Part shown: positions 1 to 15,915 of the stretch, piece after piece
Position numbering within the stretch: the stretch's first letter is position 1
Layout: every line of letters starts with the position of its first letter
DNA from: Solea solea
Taxonomy: Eukaryota > Chordata > Actinopteri > Pleuronectiformes > Soleidae
Direction: 5' to 3'
DNA: 64,000 nt
Assembly: GCF_958295425.1 (NCBI RefSeq)
Contig: NC_081141.1
Coordinates: forward strand, 12,635,500-12,699,499
Translations under genes and position numbers: made by a program
Notes under the pieces: model-generated
What the model was told of the DNA's origin: nothing
Database searches by the model: none
Seen by the model: only the letters and a program-made list of their open reading frames with translations

Positions 1-247
1 TTTTTCAAGATTAAGGCAGCCCGTAAACATCAACGATTTTTGATGAAGAGTTCAGAGGACACGGAGAGCAGCGGTGAAGGTACGGACAGAGGACAAGGAC
101 ACATGACAAGAAGGGTAGAAAAGGTGGAGGAGGTTGACGAGACAAGGTGGACGTGAAGCGACTTGACAGCAGGGAAATATTCCTGCTAACAGAGGAGTCA
201 CAGGGGACTCATGCAACCACTTAACACAAGACATGTGTTTCACTGTG

Positions 248-293
<46 letters not shown>

Positions 294-1007
294 CTCCCCA
301 AAGATCCGCCTTTGTCTGAGTTGCTCATACACACGCCCAAACTACACAGTAATTGGCATCAGCTGACTTTGAATTTTGACATTCTCTTTGTTTGCTTCCG
401 TAGCAGCATGTACATGTTCATATGCAGGACAGCTGATTTTAGCATTATTTTATAAAAATGTAAGTATTTAAATCACGGCTTCGAATTGGTATAGTGCCAC
501 ACATTTATCAAACTGTGACGGGCGTGGAGTCAGGTAATAATGATGCAGAGCGAAGTGTGATGTCCCTGAGGAGGAAAACAAAGTGCTGGCGTATTTTATT
601 CAACAGCCTCAACAGCTGGAGTCAGATCATATTGACTGACTGATTTACACCAAGATATATTAGATGTTTTCACACCATTCCCACTGTCAGAGGTTGGTTT
701 GTGTGTTCCTATCACAGTAATGCCTATATCGGCCAAAGATGCTCATTGCAAAGTATTTTTTGGGGGGGATTAATCAGGTTTTTAAGAATCAAAAATCATT
801 TCCTGTGGATCTGTAGCTTTGCTTTACTCGTGTTGGGTGCAGTAGAAACTGAGGAACTTTCCATGAGGCACGACGTGATCAAAACATGTTTTGCTTATAC
901 AGTTGAGGACGAAATGATTAGCCCCCTATGAAAATGAAAATGTTATCATTTTAAAAATAGTGCAGAGCAAACAGAACAAAGAACTTTTAACACTGCTTTT
1001 TTTTTTT
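1..1007. other. Intergenic, no gene seen
   Basis: No exon with convincing splice sites or conserved protein was found on either strand. The only structured element is a (CA)20 microsatellite at 251-290. The short open frames here are low-complexity or chance. Confidence 0.6.
251..290. repeat. (CA)n microsatellite
   Basis: Uninterrupted CA dinucleotide tract of about 20 units, seen directly. Confidence 0.95.
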
Positions 1008-1189
1008 TCAAACATCCTAGTTTTATTTTGAATACTTCCATTAAGAACTGAACTTAGCACAAAAGGATGTACACAATTATCACAACGTTTCCAAGTGTTA
1101 AGAACTGGAGTTGTTTTTCGTGGAATAATTTAATTTCTGTGTGCAAAGTCAAATAATGGAAGTATCCAAAATAAAACTAGGATGTTTGA
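1008..1189. repeat. Short inverted-repeat (MITE-like) unit
   Basis: Positions 1008-1042 and 1155-1189 are reverse complements over 35 bp with one mismatch, around a spacer of about 110 bp. Looser complementarity (TTAACAC on each side) continues outwards. This resembles a very short non-autonomous DNA transposon or foldback element. No coding content. Confidence 0.6.
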
Positions 1190-1823
1190 TGTGTTAACAA
1201 TGATTTGCTCTGTTTAACAACACTGTCAATGTCGTCCTTGGTAGGTCAAATATGGGTATTTGACTAAAAGTTGACACAAATATAAAAAATTTAGCCAAAA
1301 CACTCTAACACAGTTTCAAAGTTAACAATGCACGTAACAACCTGTCCTATAATTATCTATTACAAAGATTACACAGACTCAGGATTTGTTTAAAGAGAGT
1401 GATCCTGCAGGAGGCACAGTGGACAGGTTGGGGAGGGTTTTTATAGTCCAGGCCTCCATCACTTCATCCACTCACGTTGAGCCAAGTCTTCCTCAAATGA
1501 GCCACTCACAGTGTGCCACCTGGTTGCTGACATCCACCCAAGAGACTGACAGTCAGTGACACACCACACAGACAACACACTCAGGGAGGAGAGCGCTGCA
1601 AACAAACCCAAACATGTGATCCAGGGTCATAACATCCCTACAGAGTCGGCCATGAGAGACAGAGACACAGCTCTGGTAACTTCCGAAAAGCAGCACCAGC
1701 AGCAGCAGCACACTGACTGCCAAGTATTAAAGCGACACATGAGGACCAAGAGGTCAGATTAGTCCAAACAAAATCTTCCCTGCAATTATAAGCTGTTATC
1801 TTTACAGGGTAAATCACCTGTTT

Positions 1824-2761
1824 ATGGAAGCCCATTTCCCCAAGAAAAAAATAAAAAGAAAGATAAAACTTAGCCTTGATAAGAAAAATATCCTCTAAGT
1901 AAGTCGAAATTATGAGATAAAAAGTCAAAATGATGAGATAAAAAGTCAAAATGATGAGATACGAAGTCGAAATGATGAGATAAAAAAGTCAAAATTATGA
2001 GATAAAAAGTTGAAATTATAAGATACAAAGTGATAATTATGAGAAACAAAGTCAGCAGTTCATGTGTGGTGTGGGGCGACTGACAGACATGGATTGCGAG
2101 TATATTGAGGACTACTTCAAACGTGGCTTTACGACAAATGAAATCCGTTGCGATTACGTCTGATCTAACTAAAGTCACCTCAAGTTACCTAATTTATGTT
2201 TGCATATTGTGAGCATGGTTAGGCCAGCGAGATGATGGATGAAGGGACCATTGAAAACACTGCCATTGAGGCGCACACTTGACTTTTTATCTCATAATTT
2301 TGACTTTTTTATCTCATAATTTTGACTTTTTTATATCATAATTTTGACTTTTTATCTCATAATTTTGACTTTTTTATCTCATATTTTTGACTTGGTATCT
2401 CATAATTTTGACTTAGCTATCTCATTATTATGACTTAGCTATCTCATAATTTTGACTTAGTATCTCATAATTTTGACTTAGTATCTCATATTTTTGACTT
2501 AGTATCTCATAATCTTGATTTAGCTATCTCATAATTATGACTTAGCTATCTCATAATTTTGACTTAGTATCTCATAATTTTGACTTAGTATCTCATAATT
2601 ATGACTTAGCTATCTCATAATTTTGACTTAGTATCTCATAATTTTGACTTAGTATCTCATTATTTTGACTTAGCTATCTCATAATTATGACTTAGCTATC
2701 TCATAATTTTGACTTAGTATCTCAAAAATGTTTTAATCCAGTGGCGGAAATGGGCTTCCAT
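1824..2761. mobile_element. Non-autonomous DNA transposon with internal inverted minisatellites
   Basis: Terminal inverted repeats ATGGAAGCCCATTTCC lie at both ends (about 1824-1839 and 2746-2761). They are flanked by near-identical direct repeats ACCTGTTT and ACCTGTTA, a probable target duplication. Inside, a tandem array of a roughly 20-bp unit (TTTGACTTAGTATCTCATAA type) occupies about 2279-2724, and the same unit in the opposite orientation occupies about 1892-2053. The 225-bp centre encodes a short peptide (MDCEYIEDYFKRGFTTNEI at about 2090) resembling the N-terminus of fish integrase-type transposon proteins, then stops. The TIRs and arrays are seen directly; the family assignment is inference. 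Confidence 0.7.
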
Positions 2762-4971
2762 ACCTGTTACATTAAAGCACTTAAAATGAAAAAGCAGATT
2801 AAATACAGGACACTTCGTAAACATTCATTCTCACTGCAAGTCTCTGTTTCCGTGTCAAGTATCAGTGAACATCTCACCTGCAATATCAACAAAGAGCAAA
2901 CAAACACCCTTTACAATGAAACTCTCATACACAATTAGCGATAGACAACAAAGGTTGCAACACTGATGACGACAATGTCACCGAGCCAGGGGAAGTGGCG
3001 GAGGTCGGAGGTGCTCTAAAGATCCCTGAAGGTACAATTAGCGTTCTGCTACAGGAACAGCCGCAGACAGGGTTTCTCATCTGAACCGGGACGATGCTGT
3101 AATTAATAAGTCTGACACGTCAGAGCAGCTTCAGCTCATTTGCAACACCAACAACAGCAACAATGAGGAACAACAAGAGGTTTTTGTTTTGCTTACAGTT
3201 GTTTGTTGTGGTGTGAACTCGGCTCAAAACAAACTGTGCAAGAGCAAATCATGGGGGGGGGGGGGAATAAAACATCCGAGAAGTCAAACCCCAAAGCTAG
3301 TAAATAAAATAAATATCATAAATACAATGTTTTACCAAAACTTGTGGTCATTTATTTACAAGTGAAACAACGTTAATTATACCTTTGAGGGATTTTGTAG
3401 TGAAGAATATTTCCAAAAACCTCCCACCTGAGTGATCAAATAAAATCGGGAGGAATTAAAACTTGAATAATTCCCTCTCTAGCTCCGAGTGTGGTTTCAC
3501 CTACTAGAGAACGATTATACAGTGTACAGAATCACAAGTTTGCTCTGCTCCACCATAAATTAGGTAATGCAAATTGAGGGCATGTTTACAAAAATGCTAA
3601 TGGCAAAGTGGAAATCAATTATGCGGTCTTCAAAAAGTGGGTCATGCTTTTAATAAACACGCAGAGCTCCCAGTTCACAAACGGAGATGTTTGCTGACAT
3701 TTTCAGGAATAATGAATTCAATCAATTGCCACTGGATGATAATGTCAAACCTACAGTTACATTATCTAAAAACAATTCACACTGGGAAGCTGTGGAAAAC
3801 AAATCTGTTGGATTGAAATCTTTGAAGCTCATTTGAAACAAAACCACCTTGGCTCATTTCATGCCAAAATGGAAAACAAAACGGGGAAAAGGGAGCAACA
3901 CCGAATACAGAGTAAACCCAGATGCCAGGAGACGTGCTGCAGCATTCAGGCATTTAGAATTTACTGCATCGTGTCTCCTAAACTGTAAAAGTGGTTCAGC
4001 TGAACTCGGGGGGGGTGTTGGTTCTCCTTGGGGAGACCCCAAACCCCATAACATCATTAATTTTCCATGCCTCTTTTCTGTTTCTGCTTTAGATGTAGAT
4101 AAATATTTTAATATCTTCATGGTTGTAATCACGTCCTGGCTCAATATTCAAGGCAGAAAACTACAAGTGCTTGGATGGAGACTTTGTAAAATAGCATAAT
4201 ATATATATGTGAGAGTGCAGCCATTTCATACATGTGGGATCATGGAATTATCGAGCAGGGATGCGTGCACAAAGCAAAGGGAGACACAGACTCTTTGTGA
4301 ATGTAATCTTTTACACTCGTACGTGCTGCCAACTCCAGCACTGATCCAAGGTGACGAAATGCCTGATTTTAACACTACGTTTCGCTTCTTCAAATGAATA
4401 TTATATGTAGTAATAGACTTATTGATGTTATGGTTTTGTTGTTGTTTTGTTGTAATGTTCAATAATGCATTTGGCATTTGTTGGATGTGATTTGGACCCC
4501 TAGACGACTGACAGAAGCTAAGAATGTGTAATAGAGGGCAAAATAACAGAACAAACGGTATATAACTTTACGATATATAATATAAAACAAGTGTATTTAT
4601 TGAATTTTGTTGTATTTAACTGTATTTTACTGTGTGTGTACACATTGTACAGCTTTCTTGCTTTCTTTATTATTTATGATGCTTATTAACACTCTTCTTT
4701 TTTTTTTATTCTGCTGACTCAAGACGCCTGCACCAAAAGCCTGCACTCACACTGTAACCATATCTTTCTACAGTGCCTGCAGACATGTTTTTGTTTGTTG
4801 TTGATGTGACACTATATGTTCTGTGTAATTGCAGGTGTCATTTAATGAAAGGTTAAAAGATAGGATTTCTTATTGAATAAGTTGGGATGTATAAAAACAA
4901 AAAGTGGTGGAGTGAGACAGCAAAATAGGCAACGAATGACCTTTATTTTTTTTTTCTTCTTTGCTTTTTAG
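2762..4971. other. Intergenic / upstream of the hs3st1-like gene
   Basis: No supported gene. A G-run occurs at about 3253-3265. A strong polypyrimidine tract followed by TTTTTAG ends at 4971, so an upstream non-coding first exon of the sulfotransferase gene probably lies in or before this stretch. I could not place it. Confidence 0.5.
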
Positions 4972-4984
4972 GTTGTGAAATTGA

Positions 4985-8088
<3,104 letters not shown>

Positions 8089-8813
8089 CCAGTGGACTAC
8101 AGCAACCTGGGAGATGCCAACACATTCAGGGACTCAGAGGAAGGAAGAAAAGTCTGGTTTGTGTGTTTTTTGTTGGTACATGAGTGGAAGAACTTGAGTT
8201 CTATTGAAGTCTTAAACATCACTTATTTGTTGATACCTACTCAGGTACAAATGTGGCCAACGACAGCGGCACATAGAGTATGTGTGTGAAGATATTCATA
8301 AAGCTGTTGATGAATATGTGGCCGACAAAAGTTTTACCATGACCATGCAGGTGCCTCCCTTGATAGACTCTCTTGACGGATCTCCAACAACCGTGCCATA
8401 CGCAACGTTTAGACGGACGACACAGCTAACTCCTTGTCTTTGCTTTCTGTGAGGTGTTCAAAACATGTGCAGACTTTCACTTGACGTAGAAATAGTCAGA
8501 TGTGAAAACATGATTTCACTGATTCATTGCACTATAATCTCTCATGCATTTAAATCCATTTTTTAGTGTAGGCAAAACTGGAAATCTTGAGTCAATTTTT
8601 ATTAACAGCTGTAACATGTTTGTGTCAGTATAACTGTTATTAGATTAGCCGTCCTAATTACTTCAATCTTTTGGCATTTTACAAAAGCTGATGTTTAGAT
8701 ATTCAGTGAAGATTCTTTTCTTTTTTTTTATAGGTCTTTTGAATGTAGACTTTGGTTTCTTTTTACCGTGTAGTACTCTGACTATTTTGTGTTTTTTTTA
8801 AAGATGTTCTTCT

Positions 8814-8819
8814 AATAAA
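8814..8819 (+). terminator. Poly(A) signal of the hs3st1-like gene
   Basis: AATAAA lies 725 bp after the stop codon and is followed by a GT-rich stretch (TGTGTTCACC). It is the likely 3' end of the transcript; 8089-8813 would be 3' UTR. Confidence 0.6.
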
Positions 8820-8834
8820 TGTGTTCACCACTAC

Positions 8835-11800
8835 GTCTCTGGTCTGAACCCAGTTATGAGGTCAACAGGTTTAAAAACATCAAGCCCTGACAGGCCTCAC
8901 GGGAAGCTCCTCTCTCTCAGACTGTATGAAGATGTTTTCTGTCAGTGTCTCTCTGACATGTTCTTCACATCAAGAATCAAAGCTACAGTTTTTTACAGTT
9001 ATTCCTTCCGTTCCGTAAACTTAAACTTACATTTAATCAAACTCAAAACAATTATTTTGTCAAAATATAATATTATAAACCATTATACACTGTAAAAAAA
9101 AACTGTATGATTCTCCTCCTGATTGAGCAACAACCCACGTTCCCATTAACCTGAGGTATATCATATCACATCACTTTTACCTAATGGAGAGCACGGCCTC
9201 CTGTTAAGTGGTGGGAGGTTCCAAAACACAGAAACAACAAAAATGTCTCTTACAGCCTTCAATCATTTCTAAATGAAACTTCTGATTCCAATCTTATCAA
9301 TTACGTCCATTGCAATTTCCAGAATTTGAAGGTCTCATTCAGAGATATCTTGTACTATCCAATGAATAGTTCATAACAAACAAAATATTGCATTCACGAC
9401 GATGACAAGAAACGTTAATAATGTTAATAGGTGGGAAGCTTTTACCAGAGAAATGTGTTGGGTTTATAATAATCACAATTGTTGCATTATAGTATAAATA
9501 AAATTCAGGCCACCAGAAACACTTAAATTAGTTCCACATCATGTGTTTGACCAGAAGTAATTGTGCATGGGATATCCAAATGTCTAATTATTTGAATACT
9601 ATATCTTCAGTTTATTAGATCTCATGACACATGACAGTAAAGTGAGTGTTGGTGGATGACTCACTTGAACACTAGTCCATTTATCAGTGCATTTCAGATT
9701 TCAGGCATCCCCTCTTCAGTGCAGCAGAGAATAAAAACTGGAGGCGTCCTTCTATCAGTCACCATCCCACTGTCCTCAGGAGAAAACTGGAAAGACAGAG
9801 ATGTAAGAATACACAAATGATTCTTGTTCTTTGAAGATATGAGCAGCTGCATGGTACGTGCGTTCCTGCAGAGGCTCGTTTTTGAACAGTTTCATCACCA
9901 ACTTTATCCTGAGCCAAGTGTGATTCTCATTACCAGTGAACAGCAATATGTGGTAAAGGTAAATTCATTTTCTATTTTTCTAGGCACATTTGCTGCTCTG
10001 TTGCTCCACAAATGTACTTCATTTGGGTTCAACTAAATTATAATCTGGTGTGTGACTACACTATTCTTTCTAGACGTGGAGGCAGTGTGGCTTCATGGGG
10101 GGGGGGGGGGGGGCACTGCTTTGGGCCAGCTCTATTTCATGGACAGTCCTGACATTTCATACACACTTTCATTGCGTTTGTGGAGGATATGTCAATGACA
10201 ATTGGAAAGAACATTGGTACAGACAGCCATGACAGATACACAATAATTAGTGTTAGCTTTGATAATTATCATCCTTCCATAAAGTGCAATTATCTTGTCT
10301 AAATGTAATTTTTTTTTTTTCAGTCAATGGTTAATTGCAAAACATAACATTCTCATCAGCTTAACATTTGTGGTCATTGCTAATTAGAAAAGCTGCAAAG
10401 CAGTGTATTAGGTTGGGCAGACCAGCTAAACATCAACATGTCATTGGGCTGATAACAACATAAAAAAAACAAAAATACTACCTTACACACCATTGTTGTA
10501 TTGTAATGTTACTGTACTTAAGTACAAAATTCACATATCTGTGCTTTACTTTAATATTTATATTTCTTGCAACGGTCACTCTACTACATTTCCTAAATAA
10601 ATGGTGTACTTTTATCTTTGTTACTTATTACTACCAAATAAAATCAGAAGAAGAGTTGGTAATGGTTATATATATCACTTTTCTAGTCTTCTAGAGCTGC
10701 TTTACACTTAACATTTTTGCCAGTCACCCATTCGCATGCTTCAACATGGGGTTAAGTGTCTTGTTCAAGGACACTAAGACTAGCAGAGCCAGGAATTCAA
10801 CCCACAGCCTTCCATTTGAAAGACAACTCTCCCTACCACTGATACACCATGGCTCAACTCTAACACCTCACTTTTTTTTTTTAATACATTAACTTCTAAA
10901 ACTTAAGTACATTTTATATCAGGACAATTTCTTTTGTTAACAGTAAATGTCACATACTTTAAGACTTTTATTTAGGTAATATTACAATAAGTGACTTCAA
11001 CTTCTACCAAAGTCCTTTTCTGGTAAGATACGTGTACTTTTACTCAAGTATCCCTTTTAGGTACCCTATACAAGACTGTTACACACACAGAAAAAAAAAA
11101 TAACACAAAGCAAAGCAGCAAGCAGTCTGAATTACCTTATTGAGATGTCTTTGTTTTCCCTCAGCTGTGTGTTGAAAGTTCATTTAATTTGTGGCTGATT
11201 ATTAAACAAACTGTAAATCACTGACTCAGATGTGATGTTTTGTTGTGTAAAGAAGGGTCCAGCTGTGGGCAACAGGGCGCTAATGGAATTAATGCTGCTC
11301 TTGCAAAGGTCAGTCCTGTTGATGACATAATCACTGCCAGTGCTGGTGTCAATCCGCCAACACAGCATTTCATCATCTCAGAATCATCACCCCTTTGAGT
11401 CAGACATGAGTGAACAATCCTTTGGCTGTGAATATATGTATTGTTAGGTTTTCTGTTCCTGTCACCCTCAGAGCTGCTTGTTCTTCTGCTGTTTTAACAA
11501 AAATGAGTCTCACAGCAACTGAGGCCTACTTTGTAAAGGCTATTGCAGGTTCTCCCTATGTTTGTGGGGTCAGGTTAACTGGAGAGTGTCATCGCCGGAC
11601 CTGTGCATGCATGAATGTACTTTTAATTTCTTCCTGACAGCAGAAAGACTGGGGAAAAGTGGCATAAACTCAGAATTTTGATGATGAGTGAGAACCTTCG
11701 TGCGACTCCCCACCATGTCTCTGTTTGAAGTATACACTTCTAGTTCCTGCAACGGACGTCGAAGTATCATCAACAGCAAAACTGCCCTCCGGCACCACTT

Positions 11801-13000
11801 ACACAAATACAGAGCACGGAATAATAAATAGCAAACACAAAAACAGCGTTTTCACTGGCAACGTACTGTATGACGTGCACCTCATGAGTCTCACAAGACA
11901 AGCAGCTGAAATTGTTTGTGCAGTTGTTTTGTGTAGAGAAACAGCTGCAGAACAACATGGGATTGTGCACGTTTTTCAGATGACTGCAGTGTTGAGTGTC
12001 CAAGCACAGTGGAGCGGTTTTGCTATTATGAAACTCTGTGAGAGGAAAAAACAAGATGATGCTTTGTACAATTAACATTATTAACTGCTGCCCACACAAC
12101 AGCACCCACGTGGAGTTGGCATTGCAGTTCGTCAAAAGCCTGCGTCAAACTCTGAGCCTTGCAACTAAGTTGTGTTGGTATGCAACTCATGTGAAGTGAT
12201 ACAGTTTTTATGTATTTTTACATTACTTAATCTCAAACTTTGAACAAATTCTACAGCAGTCTGATGCACTACTGACATGTGTGTTTATTAAAATATACAT
12301 TTTGAGATATTTAGTGAGATCTGAAAATTAAGCAACTGATTTCCATTTGATACATCCATTCTAGGTCAACTGTGGCTATGTTATAGATATGAAGGGCCTG
12401 TTTCATGGTAATAAAACACATCTTTAGTTCAGCATCCCACATGTTATATTCACCTGACTCCAACAACTTGACATCATTTTCTTTGTAAACTGAAAATGTA
12501 GTGACACATGATTTGCAAGCATACTAGGATGTTCTAGCTTTTTATTAGAATATTATCATCTATAACCAAATAAATGTAATTGTTTTTCTCCATTAATCAA
12601 AAAATGTTTAACAACCCACTGGGCATATTTAAGTTTTTTTATTTTATAAAACACAGTGGCTCCCCCTGTTGGCAAGCACAGAAGATTCTATAGGGTGAGT
12701 TTGAAGTATTTAACCTGGTTATGAGACACAAGATGCTTGGTTTTCTTAATCAGGTTACTATCACATTATAACTTGCATATACTATATTGGCGCAGTTTTA
12801 AGTTACTAAAATAACTTTTCTTAACTATTTTTATCAAATGTCCATAATACACCCATCTTAAAAAACAAACTGAAAACCATAGTGAGGATTTCTTTATGTA
12901 TTGTTGGACAATAATAGCACCTCACATAATATGTACAAATTGCAAAACTGCGAAAATAATTTCAAGTATGTGTCAAACCAAAGTCAACATGCATATGGTA
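8835..13000. other. Intergenic between the hs3st1-like gene and h2az2
   Basis: No protein-coding gene could be supported. It holds a repeat island at about 10505-11055, a G-run at 10098-10113, and a promoter-plus-exon-like stretch at 9727-9803: a TATA-like AATAAAA at about 9730, then a putative non-coding exon ending in the donor GTAAGAA. No matching downstream exon was found. Confidence 0.5.
10505..11055. mobile_element. MITE-like repeat with nested tRNA-derived SINE
   Basis: The segment 10683-10860 closely matches 31800-31970. Read on the minus strand it looks like a tRNA-derived SINE: a TATCAGTGGTAGGGAG A-box-like region, then GGGTTGAATTCC as B-box, then an 'ordered tail' CTTGAACAAGACACTTAACCCC. 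The sequences on both sides (ACTTAAGTACA at the start, TTTTACTCAAGTATC at the end) recur at the second copy, suggesting the SINE sits inside an older MITE. Confidence 0.6.
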
Positions 13001-13006
13001 TTTATT
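13001..13006 (-). terminator. Probable poly(A) signal of h2az2
   Basis: TTTATT on the plus strand (AATAAA on the minus strand) lies about 810 bp beyond the h2az2 stop codon. The transcript end is inferred; no alternative AATAAA was noticed nearer to the stop. Confidence 0.45.
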
Positions 13007-13818
13007 CAAAGATAAAATATGCAGTCATTTCCCTGAACAGATAGCATTTTAGAAAAAGACTTCACCCTATTGTAATGAACATTTAATTGTGTGCATTCAC
13101 TTCAGTACTGTGGTTAAATGAAGCACAGAGTTAACCTGTTATATCTGGGTATAGACTATATCAAGGAGCGATATATGTCATTGACAGATAGCAGGATTTT
13201 TTTTTTCTTACTCATTGATAAAATCTGCAGGAACAGTGTCAGCTGCTCACTGCAACAGATACTTGCACCATCGAATGCACAAGTTTAACACTTGTCAGCC
13301 ATAAAATTCAACAAAAAACACTGTGGCAGTGTCATGTAAAAAAAAAAAATCAGTTTTCAAGACATCACTGCTATTGTGCAGTTCAAAAAGATTACAAGTC
13401 AGATGGAAAAAGCACCATGTCACATTAACTAATTTGCTGTTCAAAAACACCTTAAAAAGTGTACTATCAAACATTTTAACTTCAAGAAAATAACGACAAA
13501 GAAGGTCTTTTTTTATATAAAAATGGTTTAACAATTTCTTTTTTCAGTATAAAACAATACAGAGTCCCAGGCCAATCAAACAAATTCACTGTCACAACTT
13601 GTAATATTCATCAACTCGCCAGTCAAACATTCTACAATAACATACAAAGGTTTTTTGTTGTTAAGGGGGTTTACTGTACTTTTTTCTAGTTATGGGAAAA
13701 TATAACACAAAAGCCTAACAATCACTCTTTTTTGCTATAATGTTAATAAAAAACAAACAAATGTGAACTCCTGGTCCGATCAAAGCCCAATCCCCGAAAC
13801 ATATGGTCAACATGGCAT

Positions 13819-15566
13819 CTATGCAGTCTTCTGCTGGCCCTTCTTCCCAATGAGGGATTTGTGGATGTGGGGAATGACACCTGAAAACAAGCAGAATTGG
13901 TGAGATTAAATGTCTCATGCAAAGGTAGCTGTGATCTTAAGATTGTGTGTAGGAAGACAGAGAAGAAAAATTGGAAAACAAGTGCACAAAAGTCTTCTGG
14001 TAGCAGAACTCTCAGCATACCTCCTCCAGCAATTGTTGCCTTGATAAGGGAGTCCAACTCCTCATCACCACGAATGGCCAGCTGCAAGTGACGGGGAGTG
14101 ATACGCTTCACCTTCAAGTCTTTGGAGGCATTGCCTGCTAACTCTAGTACCTGAGGACACAGATTTTCATGAACAAACATTCAAACTTCTCACGGACACA
14201 ACATAACACTATACGTACTAACTCTATGTAAACAAAAAACAGACTTACTTCAGCAGTGAGGTACTCGAGGATAGCAGCACTGTACACAGCTGCTGTGGCT
14301 CCTACACGACCATGGCTGGTTGTGCGGGTTTTCAAGTGCCTGTGGATACGACCCACTGGGAACTGGTAGGAGGCAGACACACAGGGACATGGTTTAAGAA
14401 GAAACAATTGAGAAACCATGCAATCGAAGAAAATATACAGCAAAGCCACAAGTGATGACTGAAATGTTTACCTGCAGTCCAGCCCTCTGGGAGCGCGACA
14501 CTGCTTTTGCCTTGGCTTTGCCACTGTCCTTTCCTGCCTTACCACCAGCCTGTTGTGGGGGGAAATTAACAGTTAATTATTTGAAAAAGAAAGCTGACTA
14601 TTACAAGTGTGAGGCAGTGTATTTTATTAGGTTCTCACAAAATATAAACACTGCTCTTGAATATCCCAACGCCGAAATGCAGGGGGAAAAACTATTTATG
14701 TGATAAAATAAATCAAATTCAAAAGAGGAGAATTCATCAAACGATAAAGTCAGCATTAACCGCACAGCAGTAGCGGTTCAATGAGTAACACAGTTGAACT
14801 GTTACCGCTTTCCCGCCAATGCAAAACAAAACGAGCAAAAGGCGGAACCGATAACGGTTACCGGGAATCACATACACAAATTTCAACAGAGAATGTGTTC
14901 AAATGACCAAATAACGGGTCGTTCTTAGAAATAATAAATAAAAACATTAGAAGCTGTCAGCGGGCGGCTGTCGCTGCAGACCCCGCGCTAAACCAAAAAC
15001 AGATACACCGCTTTAAGACCGCCAGCGTCTAAAGTTTTCATTCACGGAATTCGCGGAAAAAGTTCAGCCCACAGAACCACACAGAAACCACACACATACA
15101 TTGACTCAAAGCTCCTTTAAAACAAGCGCAATGTTTAAGACATACGATCTACTGCACAACTATTGAGTCAGGAATAAAGCTAAACTTAGCTTGCTAATGG
15201 CTGCTAGTCCACCATTCTGAGGCTACACCGAGTCAAATAACATTTTTATACAAATTAAGTAAATGCTTGTGATTGAACGTATTGTATATGCAAACAACGA
15301 AGTGTCCAACAACCGCATCTGAGCAAGTATCACATTACTTAAATAAGGAAAGCAACAAAACTCGGACGTCTTATGCTAACGTTAATGCTAACATGTTAGC
15401 TGTCAGTTGGCTCTTCAGCGAGCCTTTTTAACCACACAATCCTCTGGTCGAATTTACCCAGTTCCATTTCAAAATAACACATGCTGCAGGTATGCGTTAT
15501 CCACGGCCCAAAAACACCCACAGCTGCGACAGATGCATTTAGCGTCGGCCGAAGCGCACATACCAT
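13819..15566 (-). CDS. h2az2: Histone H2A variant H2A.Z (H2A.Z.2 / H2A.V type)
   Basis: Replaces H2A in nucleosomes at promoters and regulatory chromatin and is deposited by SRCAP/p400 complexes. Five coding exons on the minus strand: 15564-15566 (ATG only), 14472-14549, 14249-14362, 14021-14150 and 13819-13880. Together they give 387 nt, 128 aa plus stop, the standard H2A.Z length. All junctions have GT-AG sites and keep frame. Visible hallmarks: [20 protein letters not shown] at the N-terminus, the [20 protein letters not shown] core, the acidic-patch region [17 protein letters not shown], and the tail GKKGQQKTA. Lys-Ala-Lys-Ala near residue 13, KTRTTS and the final Ala match H2A.Z.2 (H2AFV) rather than H2A.Z.1, which ends in KTV. 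Intron 1 is about 1 kb. The neighbour across a shared upstream region is purb. Confidence 0.96.
14550..15563 (-). other. First intron of h2az2
   Basis: Intron of about 1 kb between the ATG-only exon and exon 2. It is comparatively GC-rich near the promoter, with nothing repeat-like recognised. The remaining introns of the gene are short (about 100-140 bp). Confidence 0.75.
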
Positions 15567-15849
15567 TTTTCCGTGCCGTTACTTGATTGTAGAAGTGAGT
15601 TGATAGACAACAATTTCGGATCCCGAAAGCAAAGAAACAATAAAGCCTGTCGCAAATCCTTTGCATGGGACCGCTCGTGGGGAGTCGGGAGAGCCAATCG
15701 CAGAGCACGTTGTTACTTCGAATCTCCGCTTTGGCCAATCACAGAAAGGCTTGCACAACAACCGCCCATCCCCCCACACTGACATCGTCGTGCCCATAGG
15801 TCGAGTCTGCCTTTGCGCACGAAACCAACAAGTAGGCGGGACTGTGTGT

Positions 15850-15915
<66 letters not shown>

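Noticed and set aside
1638..2178. Two minus-strand open frames of about 100 aa rich in Ser-His-His-Phe-Asp repeats
   Set aside because: They translate the 20-bp minisatellite inside the TIR element; there is no start context or splice support.
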